From CAWGUU01 sp963825765 (lineage in GTDB: Bacteria; Actinomycetota; Acidimicrobiia; Acidimicrobiales; AC-14): a stretch of 64,000 nt of DNA. The stretch lies in the NCBI GenBank assembly GCA_963825765.1, contig CAWGUU010000004.1, forward strand, positions 186,001 to 250,000, given 5' to 3'. The position numbers were made by a program, and so were the translations under genes. Shown here in pieces: positions 8,881 to 16,708 of this stretch (positions are counted from its first letter, which is position 1; each line of letters starts with the position of its first letter). The notes under the pieces were generated by a model, which ran no database searches, had not been told where the DNA came from, and saw only the letters and a list, made by a program, of their open reading frames with translations.

Positions 8881-9968
8881 TCCCGTACGGTCGTCAGTCG
8901 ATCGACGACGACGACATCGCCGCCGTCGTGCGGGTGCTCAAAGGCGACTGGCTCACCCAGGGCCCCCACGTCGCCGAGTTCGAGGAGGCGCTGGCGGCAC
9001 GGGTCGGTGCCCGCCACGCCGTCGCCTTCTCCAGCGGCACCGCTGCGCTCGACGCGTCCGCCTCGGCCGCCGGCCTGGGCCCGGGCGACGTCGTCGCCAC
9101 GACACCGCTCTCCTTCGTCGCCAGTGCCCGCTGCGCCCGCACCGTGGGGGCCTCGGTGGCCTTCGTCGACATCGACCCCGACACGCTCAACATCGATCCG
9201 TCGGCCGTTCCGCCCGGGGTCGACGGGGTCGTGGCGGTGCACTACGCCGGCCTGCCCGTCGACCTGAGCCGCCTGCCCGTACGCCCCCGTGTCGTGATCG
9301 AGGACGCCTGCCACGCGCTGGGGGCGTCGACGCCGGACGGTCCGGTCGGGAACTGCGCCCGCTCCGACCTGTGCGTCTTCTCGTTCCATCCGGTCAAGGC
9401 CATCACCACCGGCGAGGGCGGCGCGGTCACGACCAACGACGACGGGCTCGCCGACGCCCTGCGCAGGTTCCGCAACCACGGGATCGTCCGCACCCCCGAC
9501 GACGGCGCCTGGTCCTACGCCGTCGAGGGCCCCGGCACCAACGCCCGGCTCACCGACATCCAGGCCGCCCTCGGCACCAGCCAGCTGGGCAAGCTCGACC
9601 GCTTCGTGGCCCGCCGCCGGGCGCTGGCCGAGCGCTACGACGCCCGCCTCTCCGCCCTCGGGCTGCCGTTGCGGCTCCCTCCGGCCCCGCCGGGCGGCTT
9701 CGGGCACGCCTGGCACCTCTACGCGGTCCGGGTGGGTGGCGAAACGGTCCGCCGGGCGGCCTACGACGCGCTGCGGGAGGCAGGCGTGGGCGTCCAGGTC
9801 CACTACGTGCCCATCTACCGCCATCCGATCTTCGCCGACGTCGACGTCGCCGCCTTCCCGCACACCGAGGCCGCCTACGCCGGCCTGTTGTCGCTGCCCC
9901 TGTTCCCCGACCTGAGCGACGGCGAGCAGGACGTGGTGATCGAGAAGGTCGCCGAGGTGCTGTCGTGA
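8877..9968 (+). CDS. pseC: UDP-4-amino-4,6-dideoxy-beta-L-AltNAc transaminase, PseC type
   Basis: This 363-residue DegT/DnrJ/EryC1/StrS-family aminotransferase should add the 4-amino group to the PseB product using PLP. The N terminus IPYGRQSIDDDDI is the usual PseC opening, followed by FSSGTAALDAS. EDACHALGA is the PLP-ring region, and the Schiff-base Lys lies in SFHPVKAITTGEGGA. The start GTG 8877 overlaps the pseB stop (GTGA), which settles the start although the frame is open further upstream. It overlaps the next gene in the same way. Confidence 0.93.
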   Translation: MIPYGRQSIDDDDIAAVVRVLKGDWLTQGPHVAEFEEALAARVGARHAVAFSSGTAALDASASAAGLGPGDVVATTPLSFVASARCARTVGASVAFVDIDPDTLNIDPSAVPPGVDGVVAVHYAGLPVDLSRLPVRPRVVIEDACHALGASTPDGPVGNCARSDLCVFSFHPVKAITTGEGGAVTTNDDGLADALRRFRNHGIVRTPDDGAWSYAVEGPGTNARLTDIQAALGTSQLGKLDRFVARRRALAERYDARLSALGLPLRLPPAPPGGFGHAWHLYAVRVGGETVRRAAYDALREAGVGVQVHYVPIYRHPIFADVDVAAFPHTEAAYAGLLSLPLFPDLSDGEQDVVIEKVAEVLS

Positions 9969-11233
9969 CCCGCCTCGACCGCTCGAGGGAGTGGTGGGCC
10001 CGGGCCGAACGCGTGATCCCGTGCGGCACCCAGACGCTCTCCAAGGGGCCGACGCAGTTCGTGCAGGGCGTCTCGCCGATCTACCTGGAGCGCGGCCGCG
10101 GCTCCCACGTGTGGGACGTCGACGGCAACGAGTACGTCGACTTCCCGATGGCGCTCGGCCCGGTGATCCTGGGCTACGCCGAGCCCGCGGTGGACGACGC
10201 CATCCGCCGCCAGCTCGACGACGGGATCACGTTCACCCTCATGCACCCGCTGGAGGTGGAGGTGGCGGAGCGCATCGTCGCCCTCTGCCCCGGCGTCGAG
10301 GCGGTGCGCTTCGGCAAGAGCGGGTCGGACGCGCTGACCGCGGCTGTCCGCGCCGCCCGGGCTCGCACCGGCCGGTCCCACCTGCTCGTGGCCGGCTATC
10401 ACGGTTGGCACGACTGGTACGTCGGGTCGACGACTCGAAACCGTGGGGTTCCCGCCGAGGTGGCGGCCCTCACCTCGACGTTCGCCTACAACGATCTCGA
10501 GAGCCTTGCCGCCGCGCTCGAAGCCCGCCGGGGTCAGGTCGCCGCCGTGGTGCTGGAGCCGTCCGGGCTCGACACGCCCGACGAGGGCTACCTGCAGGGT
10601 GTCGTCGACCTCGCCCGCTCGGCCGGGGCGGTCTCGGTGTTCGACGAGGTCATCACCGGGTTCCGGCTCGCACCGGGCGGCGCCCGGGAGCGCTACGGGG
10701 TCGTGCCCGACCTGTCCTGCTACGGCAAGGCCCTCGGCAACGGGATGCCTGTCTCGGCGGTGGCCGGGTCGTGGGACGTGATGGGTGCGTTCGAGGACGT
10801 GTTCTTCTCGATGACCCACGGCGGCGAGACGCTCTCCCTGGCGGCAGCGGCGGCGGTCCTCGACGCCGTCGCCGACGGGACGGTGCTTGCCGGCGTGCGG
10901 GAGGTGGGCAGCAGGATGCTCGACGGGCTGCAGGAGCTGGTCGACACCCACGGCCTGCGCGACCGGGTCCGTATCGGGGGGGAGCCGCCGCGGTCGGTCG
11001 TCGCCTTCGCCGGCGCCGACCACCTCGTCGTGCGCAGCTGGGTCCAGCAGTGCCTCATCCGGAACGGCTGCCTGTTCAACGGCTCGATGTTCATCTGCGC
11101 CCGGCACACCATCGAGGAGGTGGAGCAGGCGCTGGCCGCCTTCGACGAGGCGTTCAAGGCGCTGGCCGAGCAGGGTGACGTCGCCCACCTGCTCGAGGGA
11201 CCGCCTGTCCAGCCCGTGTTCCGGGCTCCGTGA
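9965..11233 (+). CDS. Class III PLP aminotransferase, glutamate-1-semialdehyde mutase-like
   Basis: The product has 422 residues and resembles glutamate-1-semialdehyde 2,1-aminomutase: ERVIPCGTQTLSKGP at the N terminus, FGKSGSDALTAAVR for cofactor phosphate binding, YHGWHDWY, FDEVITGFR, and the PLP lysine in CYGKALGNGMP. It starts at GTG 9965, overlapping the pseC stop. In this place it is unlikely to serve tetrapyrrole synthesis. GSA-like aminotransferases occur in some nonulosonic acid loci, where they are thought to act on the sugar or its precursor. Together with the oxidoreductase that follows, it could oxidise and then aminate one position of the sugar. The substrate is inference only. 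Confidence 0.8.
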   Translation: MTRLDRSREWWARAERVIPCGTQTLSKGPTQFVQGVSPIYLERGRGSHVWDVDGNEYVDFPMALGPVILGYAEPAVDDAIRRQLDDGITFTLMHPLEVEVAERIVALCPGVEAVRFGKSGSDALTAAVRAARARTGRSHLLVAGYHGWHDWYVGSTTRNRGVPAEVAALTSTFAYNDLESLAAALEARRGQVAAVVLEPSGLDTPDEGYLQGVVDLARSAGAVSVFDEVITGFRLAPGGARERYGVVPDLSCYGKALGNGMPVSAVAGSWDVMGAFEDVFFSMTHGGETLSLAAAAAVLDAVADGTVLAGVREVGSRMLDGLQELVDTHGLRDRVRIGGEPPRSVVAFAGADHLVVRSWVQQCLIRNGCLFNGSMFICARHTIEEVEQALAAFDEAFKALAEQGDVAHLLEGPPVQPVFRAP

Positions 11234-12186
11234 GCGCTCGGATCCTCGTCCTCGGTGCGGGTTCCATCGGGAGCCGCCACGCCCGGGAGCTTTCCTCAGC
11301 CGGGGCGGACGTCGACGTCGCCGACCCCGACCCCTCGCGGAGCGCGGGCGTCGGCGTGGGCCGGACCGTCCCGTTCGACCTGAGCCGGCTCGACGGTTAC
11401 GACGGGATCGTCGTGGCCAGCCCGACGTCGTTCCACGAGGAGCAGGCGCGGGCGGCGCTGGTCGGCAGCGGCGCATCCGTGCTGGTGGAGAAGCCTCTGG
11501 CGACGGGTGGCGACGGCCTCGACGAACTTGTCGCCATGGGCAAGGGTCGGCTCATGGTGGGATACAACCTGCGCCTCCACCAGCCGATCCGCCGCCTCGT
11601 CGACCTCGTCCACGCCGGGCGGGCCGGCGACGTGTCGGCGGTGCGGCTCTGGTTCGGGAGCTGGCTGCCCGACTGGAGGCCGACCGTCGACTACCGCCTC
11701 ACCTACTCGGCGCAGTCCGCCCTCGGTGGCGGCATCCTCTTCGACGCCATCCACGAGCTCGACATGCTGGTGTGGCTCCTCGGGGTCGGGCCGTATGACG
11801 TGGTCGGGTCGGTGGTCGACCGGCTCGGTCCGCTCGAGATCGACGTGGAGGACACGGTGAAGGCGGTGCTACGGCACCCGTCGGGCGTCGTCGCCGAGGT
11901 GTCGCTCGACTACCTGAGCCGGCGCTACCGGCGGGGCATCGAGGTGATCGGCGACCGGGCGACGGTGCGCCTGGACTGGGCCCGCTCGGTGCTGGAGATC
12001 GAGGACGGCGACGGGATCGAGGTGCATGCCGCCGAGGAGCCGGTGGCCGCGTCCTACGCCCACCAGGCTGCTCGGTTCCTGGCGTTCGTGACCGGCGACG
12101 CCGAGCCACCGGTCGACGGTGCCACGGCGGCGGCGTCGGTCGTGCTGGCCGAGGCGATCCGGGCGTCGGGATCGGCGGGCCGGTGA
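11230..12186 (+). CDS. Gfo/Idh/MocA family oxidoreductase
   Basis: The gene encodes a 318-residue NAD(P)-dependent sugar dehydrogenase-like protein. The Rossmann motif is LGAGSIGSRHARELSSAG. The family lysine sits in VLVEKPLAT, and the C-terminal half has GGGILFDAIHELDMLVW, which carries the catalytic His region of the family. It starts at GTG 11230 with a four-base overlap on each side. These enzymes interconvert a hydroxyl and a keto group on sugars. Next to the GSA-like aminotransferase, it may create the keto group that is then aminated. That coupling is inferred from gene order alone. Confidence 0.85.
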   Translation: MSARILVLGAGSIGSRHARELSSAGADVDVADPDPSRSAGVGVGRTVPFDLSRLDGYDGIVVASPTSFHEEQARAALVGSGASVLVEKPLATGGDGLDELVAMGKGRLMVGYNLRLHQPIRRLVDLVHAGRAGDVSAVRLWFGSWLPDWRPTVDYRLTYSAQSALGGGILFDAIHELDMLVWLLGVGPYDVVGSVVDRLGPLEIDVEDTVKAVLRHPSGVVAEVSLDYLSRRYRRGIEVIGDRATVRLDWARSVLEIEDGDGIEVHAAEEPVAASYAHQAARFLAFVTGDAEPPVDGATAAASVVLAEAIRASGSAGR

Positions 12187-13118
12187 GCACCCTCGTCGTC
12201 GTCCAGGCCCGCGCCGGCTCCACCCGGCTCCCGGGCAAGGTGCTGATGCCGGTCGGGGGTCGGCCGATGTTGGCGTTCATGCTCGCTCGCCTGGAGCCGG
12301 TTCGGTGCGACGAGCTGGTGGTGGCCACCAGCACCGACAGGCGGGACGACGCGGTGGCCGACGTGGCCGCGGCGGCCGGGGTGCCGGTGGTCCGGGGCTC
12401 CGAGTCCGACGTCCTCGGCCGCTTCGTGGCCGCCCTCGACGCCCACCCCGCCGACGTCGTCGTGCGACTGACGGGCGACTGCCCGCTGATCGATCCCGCG
12501 GTGGTGAACGAGGCAATTGCGCTGAGGGCCACGACCGGTGCCGACTACGCCTCGAACACCCTGGTGCGCACCTATCCGGACGGCCTCGACGTCGAGGTCC
12601 TGCGGGCCGACGCCCTCCGAGCCGCCGCGGCCGAGGCGGTCGACCCCGTCGAGCGCGAGCACGTCACGCCCTTCGTCTACCGCCGTCCCGAGCGATTCCG
12701 GCTGGCAGCCGTCGTCGGCCCGGAATCCCTCGGCGAGCTGCGGTGGACCGTCGACACGGCCGAGGACCTCGACCGGATCCGAGGCATCGTGGCCGCGCTC
12801 GCCGATCCGCTGACGGCCGGTTGGAGGGAGATCGTCGCCGTGACCGGCCTACCTGCTGCGGGCGGGTTGTCGCTCCGGCCGGTTCCTCCGCCCGACGACA
12901 CCGACTTCGTGCGGTCGTGGGTCGCCGAGGAGGACGGGCAGCCGATCGGATGGGCCCGGGTCGCCGTGCGCTCGGGAGTCGGGCGGCTGACCCGCCAGGT
13001 CGACCCTGCCCACGACGACGCCGTGGTGGAGCTGGTCCGTCGCGCCCTGGCGGCCGACTTCCAGGTGCAGGAGCTGCACATCGACGAAAGCATCACCCAA
13101 GGGAGCCGCAATGGTTGA
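12183..13118 (+). CDS. SpsF-like sugar cytidylyltransferase with extra C-terminal domain
   Basis: Residues 1-220 are an SpsF/NeuA-type nucleotidyltransferase: the nucleotide loop is VVQARAGSTRLPGKVLMPVG, then VVRLTGDCPLIDP, REHVTPFVYRRPE, and LRWTVDTAEDLDRIR. It very probably activates the nonulosonic acid with CTP (the PseF role), since no other cytidylyltransferase is present. The sequence is closer to SpsF proteins than to classical PseF with its GGSKR motif. Residues from about 225 to 311 form an additional domain including WVAEEDGQPIGWARVAVRSG, which vaguely recalls part of a GNAT fold. I cannot name that domain. The start is GTG 12183; the 3' end overlaps the methylase by eight bases. 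Confidence 0.8.
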   Translation: MSTLVVVQARAGSTRLPGKVLMPVGGRPMLAFMLARLEPVRCDELVVATSTDRRDDAVADVAAAAGVPVVRGSESDVLGRFVAALDAHPADVVVRLTGDCPLIDPAVVNEAIALRATTGADYASNTLVRTYPDGLDVEVLRADALRAAAAEAVDPVEREHVTPFVYRRPERFRLAAVVGPESLGELRWTVDTAEDLDRIRGIVAALADPLTAGWREIVAVTGLPAAGGLSLRPVPPPDDTDFVRSWVAEEDGQPIGWARVAVRSGVGRLTRQVDPAHDDAVVELVRRALAADFQVQELHIDESITQGSRNG

Positions 13119-13740
13119 CGAAGGGACCGGCCCGCGCCGCGCCGACGAGCTGGAGCAGCTGTGGTCGGGCGAGTTCGGCGACGCCTACATCGGCCGCAAC
13201 GCCCCGACGATCGACGTCCGGGCCCCGTTCTGGGCCCGCATGATCGAGAAGTACCCCAGTCGACGCATCCTCGAGGTCGGCTGCGCCAACGGCGCCAACC
13301 TCAACGAGCTGGCCAAGCTCGTCCCGCCCCAGGACGTCTGGGGCGCCGACATCAACCTCCAGGCGCTCGACGCCCTGCGCTCGACGGTGCCCGGGGCCAA
13401 CGGGGTCTATTCGGTGGCGAGGGAGCTGCCGTTCCGGGACCGGTACTTCGACCTGGTGTTCACGGTAGGGCTGCTCATCCACCAGCCCGACAGCACGTTG
13501 CCCGTCGTGATGTCGGAGATCGTCCGGTGCAGCAACCGCTGGATCATGTGTGGCGAGTACCAGGCCGACGAGACGACCGACGTGAACTACCACGGGATGT
13601 CGGGCGTGCTGACGAAGCGAGACTACGGCCGTCTCTACCAGGAGCTTTTCCCCGACCTGGAGCTGCGCGAGGAACTCTTCCTCACCAAGGAGGAGGGTTT
13701 CGACCGGGTCACGTTCGACGTCTTCGAGCGGGTCCGCTGA
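13111..13740 (+). CDS. Pseudaminic acid biosynthesis-associated methylase
   Basis: This 209-residue SAM-dependent methyltransferase matches, from memory, the family named pseudaminic acid biosynthesis-associated methylase: QLWSGEFGDAYIGRN at the N terminus, ILEVGCANGANLNEL for SAM binding, FDLVFTVGLLIHQ, CSNRWIMCGEY, YHGMSGVLTKRDYGRLYQE, and a C-terminal KEEGFDRVTFDVFE. Family members typically have about 200 residues and sit in nonulosonate loci, as this one does. ATG 13111 has GGGAG upstream. The exact methyl acceptor is not known. It is the last gene of the + strand half-operon and ends 18 bases from the convergent HNH gene. Confidence 0.88.
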   Translation: MVDEGTGPRRADELEQLWSGEFGDAYIGRNAPTIDVRAPFWARMIEKYPSRRILEVGCANGANLNELAKLVPPQDVWGADINLQALDALRSTVPGANGVYSVARELPFRDRYFDLVFTVGLLIHQPDSTLPVVMSEIVRCSNRWIMCGEYQADETTDVNYHGMSGVLTKRDYGRLYQELFPDLELREELFLTKEEGFDRVTFDVFERVR

Positions 13741-13758
13741 AGAAGTCGTGAAGCGCGG

Positions 13759-14922
13759 TTACGAAGGTGGAGGTTCCGGCGGGGGTCGGTTCCGCTGGCG
13801 GTTATGGAACCCGCAGGCCGGTCGGCCGTTGTCATCGGTGGTAGGCCCGCCCTCGGCGTAGGGCACAACGTGGTCGACCTGGCAGTCGCAGGCGGGAATG
13901 TCGCAGTAGGGGTGGAAGCACTCCCGGTCCCGCACCAGCACCGCCTCGCGGGTGGCTCCGGTGAAGAGTCGTTGGCGAACTCCGACGTTCTTGACCCGGT
14001 TGGGACCGTCGAAGACGACCCGTTGCACCCACGCCTGGTCCAGCCATGGCACCAGGCTGCCGGGGGTGATGACGCTGCCCCGCCCGAGCTCGCAGGTGCG
14101 CTGGAAGCTCTCGTAGTCGACCACCACGCTGAACAACGGCTCGGGCAGGCGGGCCCCGGCAGGGGCGGCGGCGGATCGCCGGGCCATCTCCACCAGGGCG
14201 TCGGCCCGGCGCTGAGCCGGGGTGCGGCGCAACACCGCCTCGGACACCTTGTCGCCCACCCGGGTCTTGGCCTCGGCCCAGTCGGCATGGAACAGCTCTT
14301 GCTCGATGCGCTTCAGCTCCTGGTTCAGGATCTCGCCGCCGATGGCGTCGAAGACCCCGTCCAGGTACCACCGGCCCTCCCAGCTCTGCGACAGGTGCAG
14401 CTTGCGACGTTGGTGGTTGAGCTTGGCGTCGCCCTCGGCCCCGTCGGGATCGGCCAGCTGGACCCAGTAGGCCAGAGCCTTGGCGAAGTTGCGGAACTGC
14501 AGGTCGCGGGCCTGGTCGACCAGCATGGCCTCGTCGCGGGCCATGGACTCGGTGGTGGCCGGGGTACGACTCTTGGCCAGCAGCGAGACGTGGGCGCCAC
14601 CGATGTCGCCCGCCAGCCACGCCTCCTCGGCGGCCGGCAGCTGCCGCAGGGCCCGCCCCAGACGCACCCGGCGACGGGCGGCGGATATGGGCAGGTGCCG
14701 GCGGGTGGCAATCCATGCCGCCGCGCTGCGGGCCCCGTCGGCCTGCCATTCCCCGCCGGCGTCGAAGGAAGCACTGGCCCGACAGACCGCCGCCTCCAAC
14801 CGGTCGAGCTGGCAGTACAAGGCCCCGATGGCTTCGCAGTCGGCCAGCACCGACGGGTCGGCACTGCAGACCACGTCAACCACACCGAGAAGCTCGGCAA
14901 TCGGATCGTTGCAATCAGCCAT
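13759..14922 (-). CDS. DUF222 domain HNH endonuclease (13E12 type)
   Basis: This 387-residue protein has an N-terminal DUF222 helical region (about residues 30-280, with ARRRVRLGRALRQLPAAEEA) and a C-terminal HNH nuclease centre: CDIPACDCQVDHVVPYAEGG followed by NGRPACGFHNRQR. It belongs to the repeated 13E12/DUF222 family of actinobacteria, whose members are often scattered and strain-specific. In Mycobacterium tuberculosis several members are under LexA control. Here a perfect LexA box lies 57 bases upstream of ATG 14922, so DNA-damage induction is likely. The gene splits the two halves of the pseudaminic acid locus and is probably a mobile or selfish insertion. Its biological role is not established. 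Confidence 0.9.
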   Translation of the reverse strand: MADCNDPIAELLGVVDVVCSADPSVLADCEAIGALYCQLDRLEAAVCRASASFDAGGEWQADGARSAAAWIATRRHLPISAARRRVRLGRALRQLPAAEEAWLAGDIGGAHVSLLAKSRTPATTESMARDEAMLVDQARDLQFRNFAKALAYWVQLADPDGAEGDAKLNHQRRKLHLSQSWEGRWYLDGVFDAIGGEILNQELKRIEQELFHADWAEAKTRVGDKVSEAVLRRTPAQRRADALVEMARRSAAAPAGARLPEPLFSVVVDYESFQRTCELGRGSVITPGSLVPWLDQAWVQRVVFDGPNRVKNVGVRQRLFTGATREAVLVRDRECFHPYCDIPACDCQVDHVVPYAEGGPTTDDNGRPACGFHNRQRNRPPPEPPPS

Positions 14923-15250
14923 CGCTCATCCCGCGTCAACAAACCGTCGAAAGGGGAAGCGACTGCAGCTATTCTAGACGAACAGACGTTCGTCTGCAAG
15001 CATTTCATACTAGATACTTGGCCAACGGTGGACTCTCAAAGGTTCGCTGCTACGGCACTAAACACGGGCGCTCCAGAGCGCCGTTTCGGCGGTCGCCTCC
15101 CCAGAGCGATACCGATCACTTCTGAGGCGTCGAGGCACCTGCCTGGGCAAGCGGTAACGGCACCTTGTGATCAGGCGGTGAGCGGTAGGCGGTGGGTTGA
15201 TCTTTCCAGAGCCCGCCCGTACTCTGGATTCCTATTTCAACGGCGAACGG
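14923..15250. other. Intergenic region between HNH gene and secreted-protein gene
   Basis: This is a 328-base divergent region, less GC-rich than its surroundings around 14965-15020. It holds the LexA box and presumably promoters in both directions. I see no further gene, RNA or repeat in it. Confidence 0.6.
14979..14992 (-). promoter_or_regulatory. LexA (SOS) box upstream of the HNH gene
   Basis: The 14-mer CGAACAGACGTTCG fits the Gram-positive/actinobacterial SOS box CGAACRNRYGTTYG at every position. It sits within a longer perfect inverted repeat (AGACGAAC at 14976-14983 and GTTCGTCT at 14988-14995). It is 57 bases upstream of the HNH gene start and 259 bases from the nearest gene on the other side, so the HNH gene is the likely target. 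Confidence 0.85.
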
Positions 15251-16030
15251 ATGGGCCTCATGCGCAGTCTGTCGGTCAAAGCGGGGCTGAGCGCCTCCCT
15301 CGCGGTCGCACTTTTCCTGACCTCCACTCAGGCTGTCGCGTACGCTGCAGCCTCGGTGCCACCCCTCACTGGCGAGGTGCTCGCTGGATTGCAGGGTATC
15401 CAGGACCCGACCCCATTTCCGCCCCAGGGAGGATGCGACGCGAGTGGCTTTACCTACAGCTACTCCACGTCTGGCCCCGCGGGCGGCGATCCAGACGTGG
15501 CCAATGCGGTGGGCCCGTACCCTGGCACCTTTACAGAGAGCGGCACGGTAACCGTCGGTCCGAACCAAATCACGAACCCCGTGTCGAATGGAATAGCTGT
15601 GCAAGGGGTGGTGCTGGATTTCGACGCTCAGTTTACGATCTACTCGGGGGAGGCCGTCATCCGTGGCACCAAGAGGCTGTTGGGTCAGTCGCCTGCCCAG
15701 GTCATGACCTGCGCCAACTTCTCGGAGCCCAATCCTGACGTCGGCGGTACCCACCAAGCCTACGTGCGTTCATTCCGCCTCACCGACGTAGTCTATGAAG
15801 TGACTATTACTCGCCCAGCCGGGACCTTCCAGGACACCGGGCAAACCGTTGTCGAACTCGACAATAGCCAGGTGTACTCTCCACTTCCCGGCGTCTTTCG
15901 CACATTCGCCGAACGCTTCCGAGAGTATTTCGTCTCCTCGGAAGGGATAGTGCCGATCGCCTCGCGGCCAGGGAAGGGCTGTGGTGACAAGAACCATATC
16001 CACGAGCGCATGGAGAACTGTCGGAACTGA
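15251..16030 (+). CDS. Secreted protein of unknown function
   Basis: The gene encodes 259 residues. The N terminus MRSLSVKAGLSASLAVALFL (second ATG, 15260) is a clear signal peptide ending near AVAYAAAS, so the protein is exported. The mature part is rich in Thr, Val, Gly and Asp, probably beta-structured, with a few cysteines (GGCDAS, MTCANFSE). It ends in GKGCGDKNHIHERMENCRN; a similar GCGDKNH tail occurs, as far as I recall, in other secreted high-GC bacterial proteins. The frame is open from TTG 15197, but that would bury the signal peptide, so ATG 15251 or 15260 is preferred. Base composition is slightly lower in GC than the neighbours, which fits an acquired segment. Confidence 0.6.
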   Translation: MGLMRSLSVKAGLSASLAVALFLTSTQAVAYAAASVPPLTGEVLAGLQGIQDPTPFPPQGGCDASGFTYSYSTSGPAGGDPDVANAVGPYPGTFTESGTVTVGPNQITNPVSNGIAVQGVVLDFDAQFTIYSGEAVIRGTKRLLGQSPAQVMTCANFSEPNPDVGGTHQAYVRSFRLTDVVYEVTITRPAGTFQDTGQTVVELDNSQVYSPLPGVFRTFAERFREYFVSSEGIVPIASRPGKGCGDKNHIHERMENCRN

Positions 16031-16708
16031 GCGAGCCTGCGCTGGACCACGGCGGGCCTAGGGAGAGTTCGGCCCCGCCGAGCTACAAGAGGACGTCCGG
16101 GCCGACTACGCGATGTCCTGGGCGAGCCGCCTCCCCGACACGCTCGGGTCGGATAGGTGCAGCAGCCGTGCGTCGCCGGAAGGCTGACACGCCATCCGGA
16201 ACGTGCCGATGTGCTCTCGCCGATGCAGGACCGGCACGGGTCCGGTAATCGCAGGTTCGCCCGGGACAAGCGGAGACCGATACAATATGCCGTATACACG
16301 CCGCCCAGCAACGGCCACAGACCGGCCGGTTTCGCTACGGCGAGGGAGGCCTAGGCACGGTGAAGGGCCACGTCCAGCGACTCCACCTCTGCCGCACGCG
16401 CCGTGACTCCGGACTCCCACCGCTCCGTCATGACTAAAGGGTAGGAAGCCTCTCGTCGGTTGCGGCGCGTATTGCCGGATCCTGACGAGGGCGCTGCTGC
16501 CCGGCGACGGGTATCGCTCCGGTGGCCTGCGTTCTCGATCGCCTACTTCACCGGCCCGGTGACGAACCACGGCACTTGCGGTCGCCCTGCCTCGACCATT
16601 ATCGGGACCGTGACCGGCGGCGTCTTCCAGGGAAAGTCGATCTTCGTTGTGATCGTCTTCCCTTCGCTCAAACGTGGTGAACTGCCTCATCCCGCCCGGG
16701 ATCACCAG
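16031..16708. other. Non-coding or degraded stretch left of the IS1380 element
   Basis: About 680 bases carry no convincing complete gene. Composition and codon-position bias look degraded. The right part (16543-16708, minus strand) holds the C-terminal piece of a gene cut by the IS element, listed separately. The left part (16031-16540) shows only short frames that do not resemble proteins. Confidence 0.5.
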
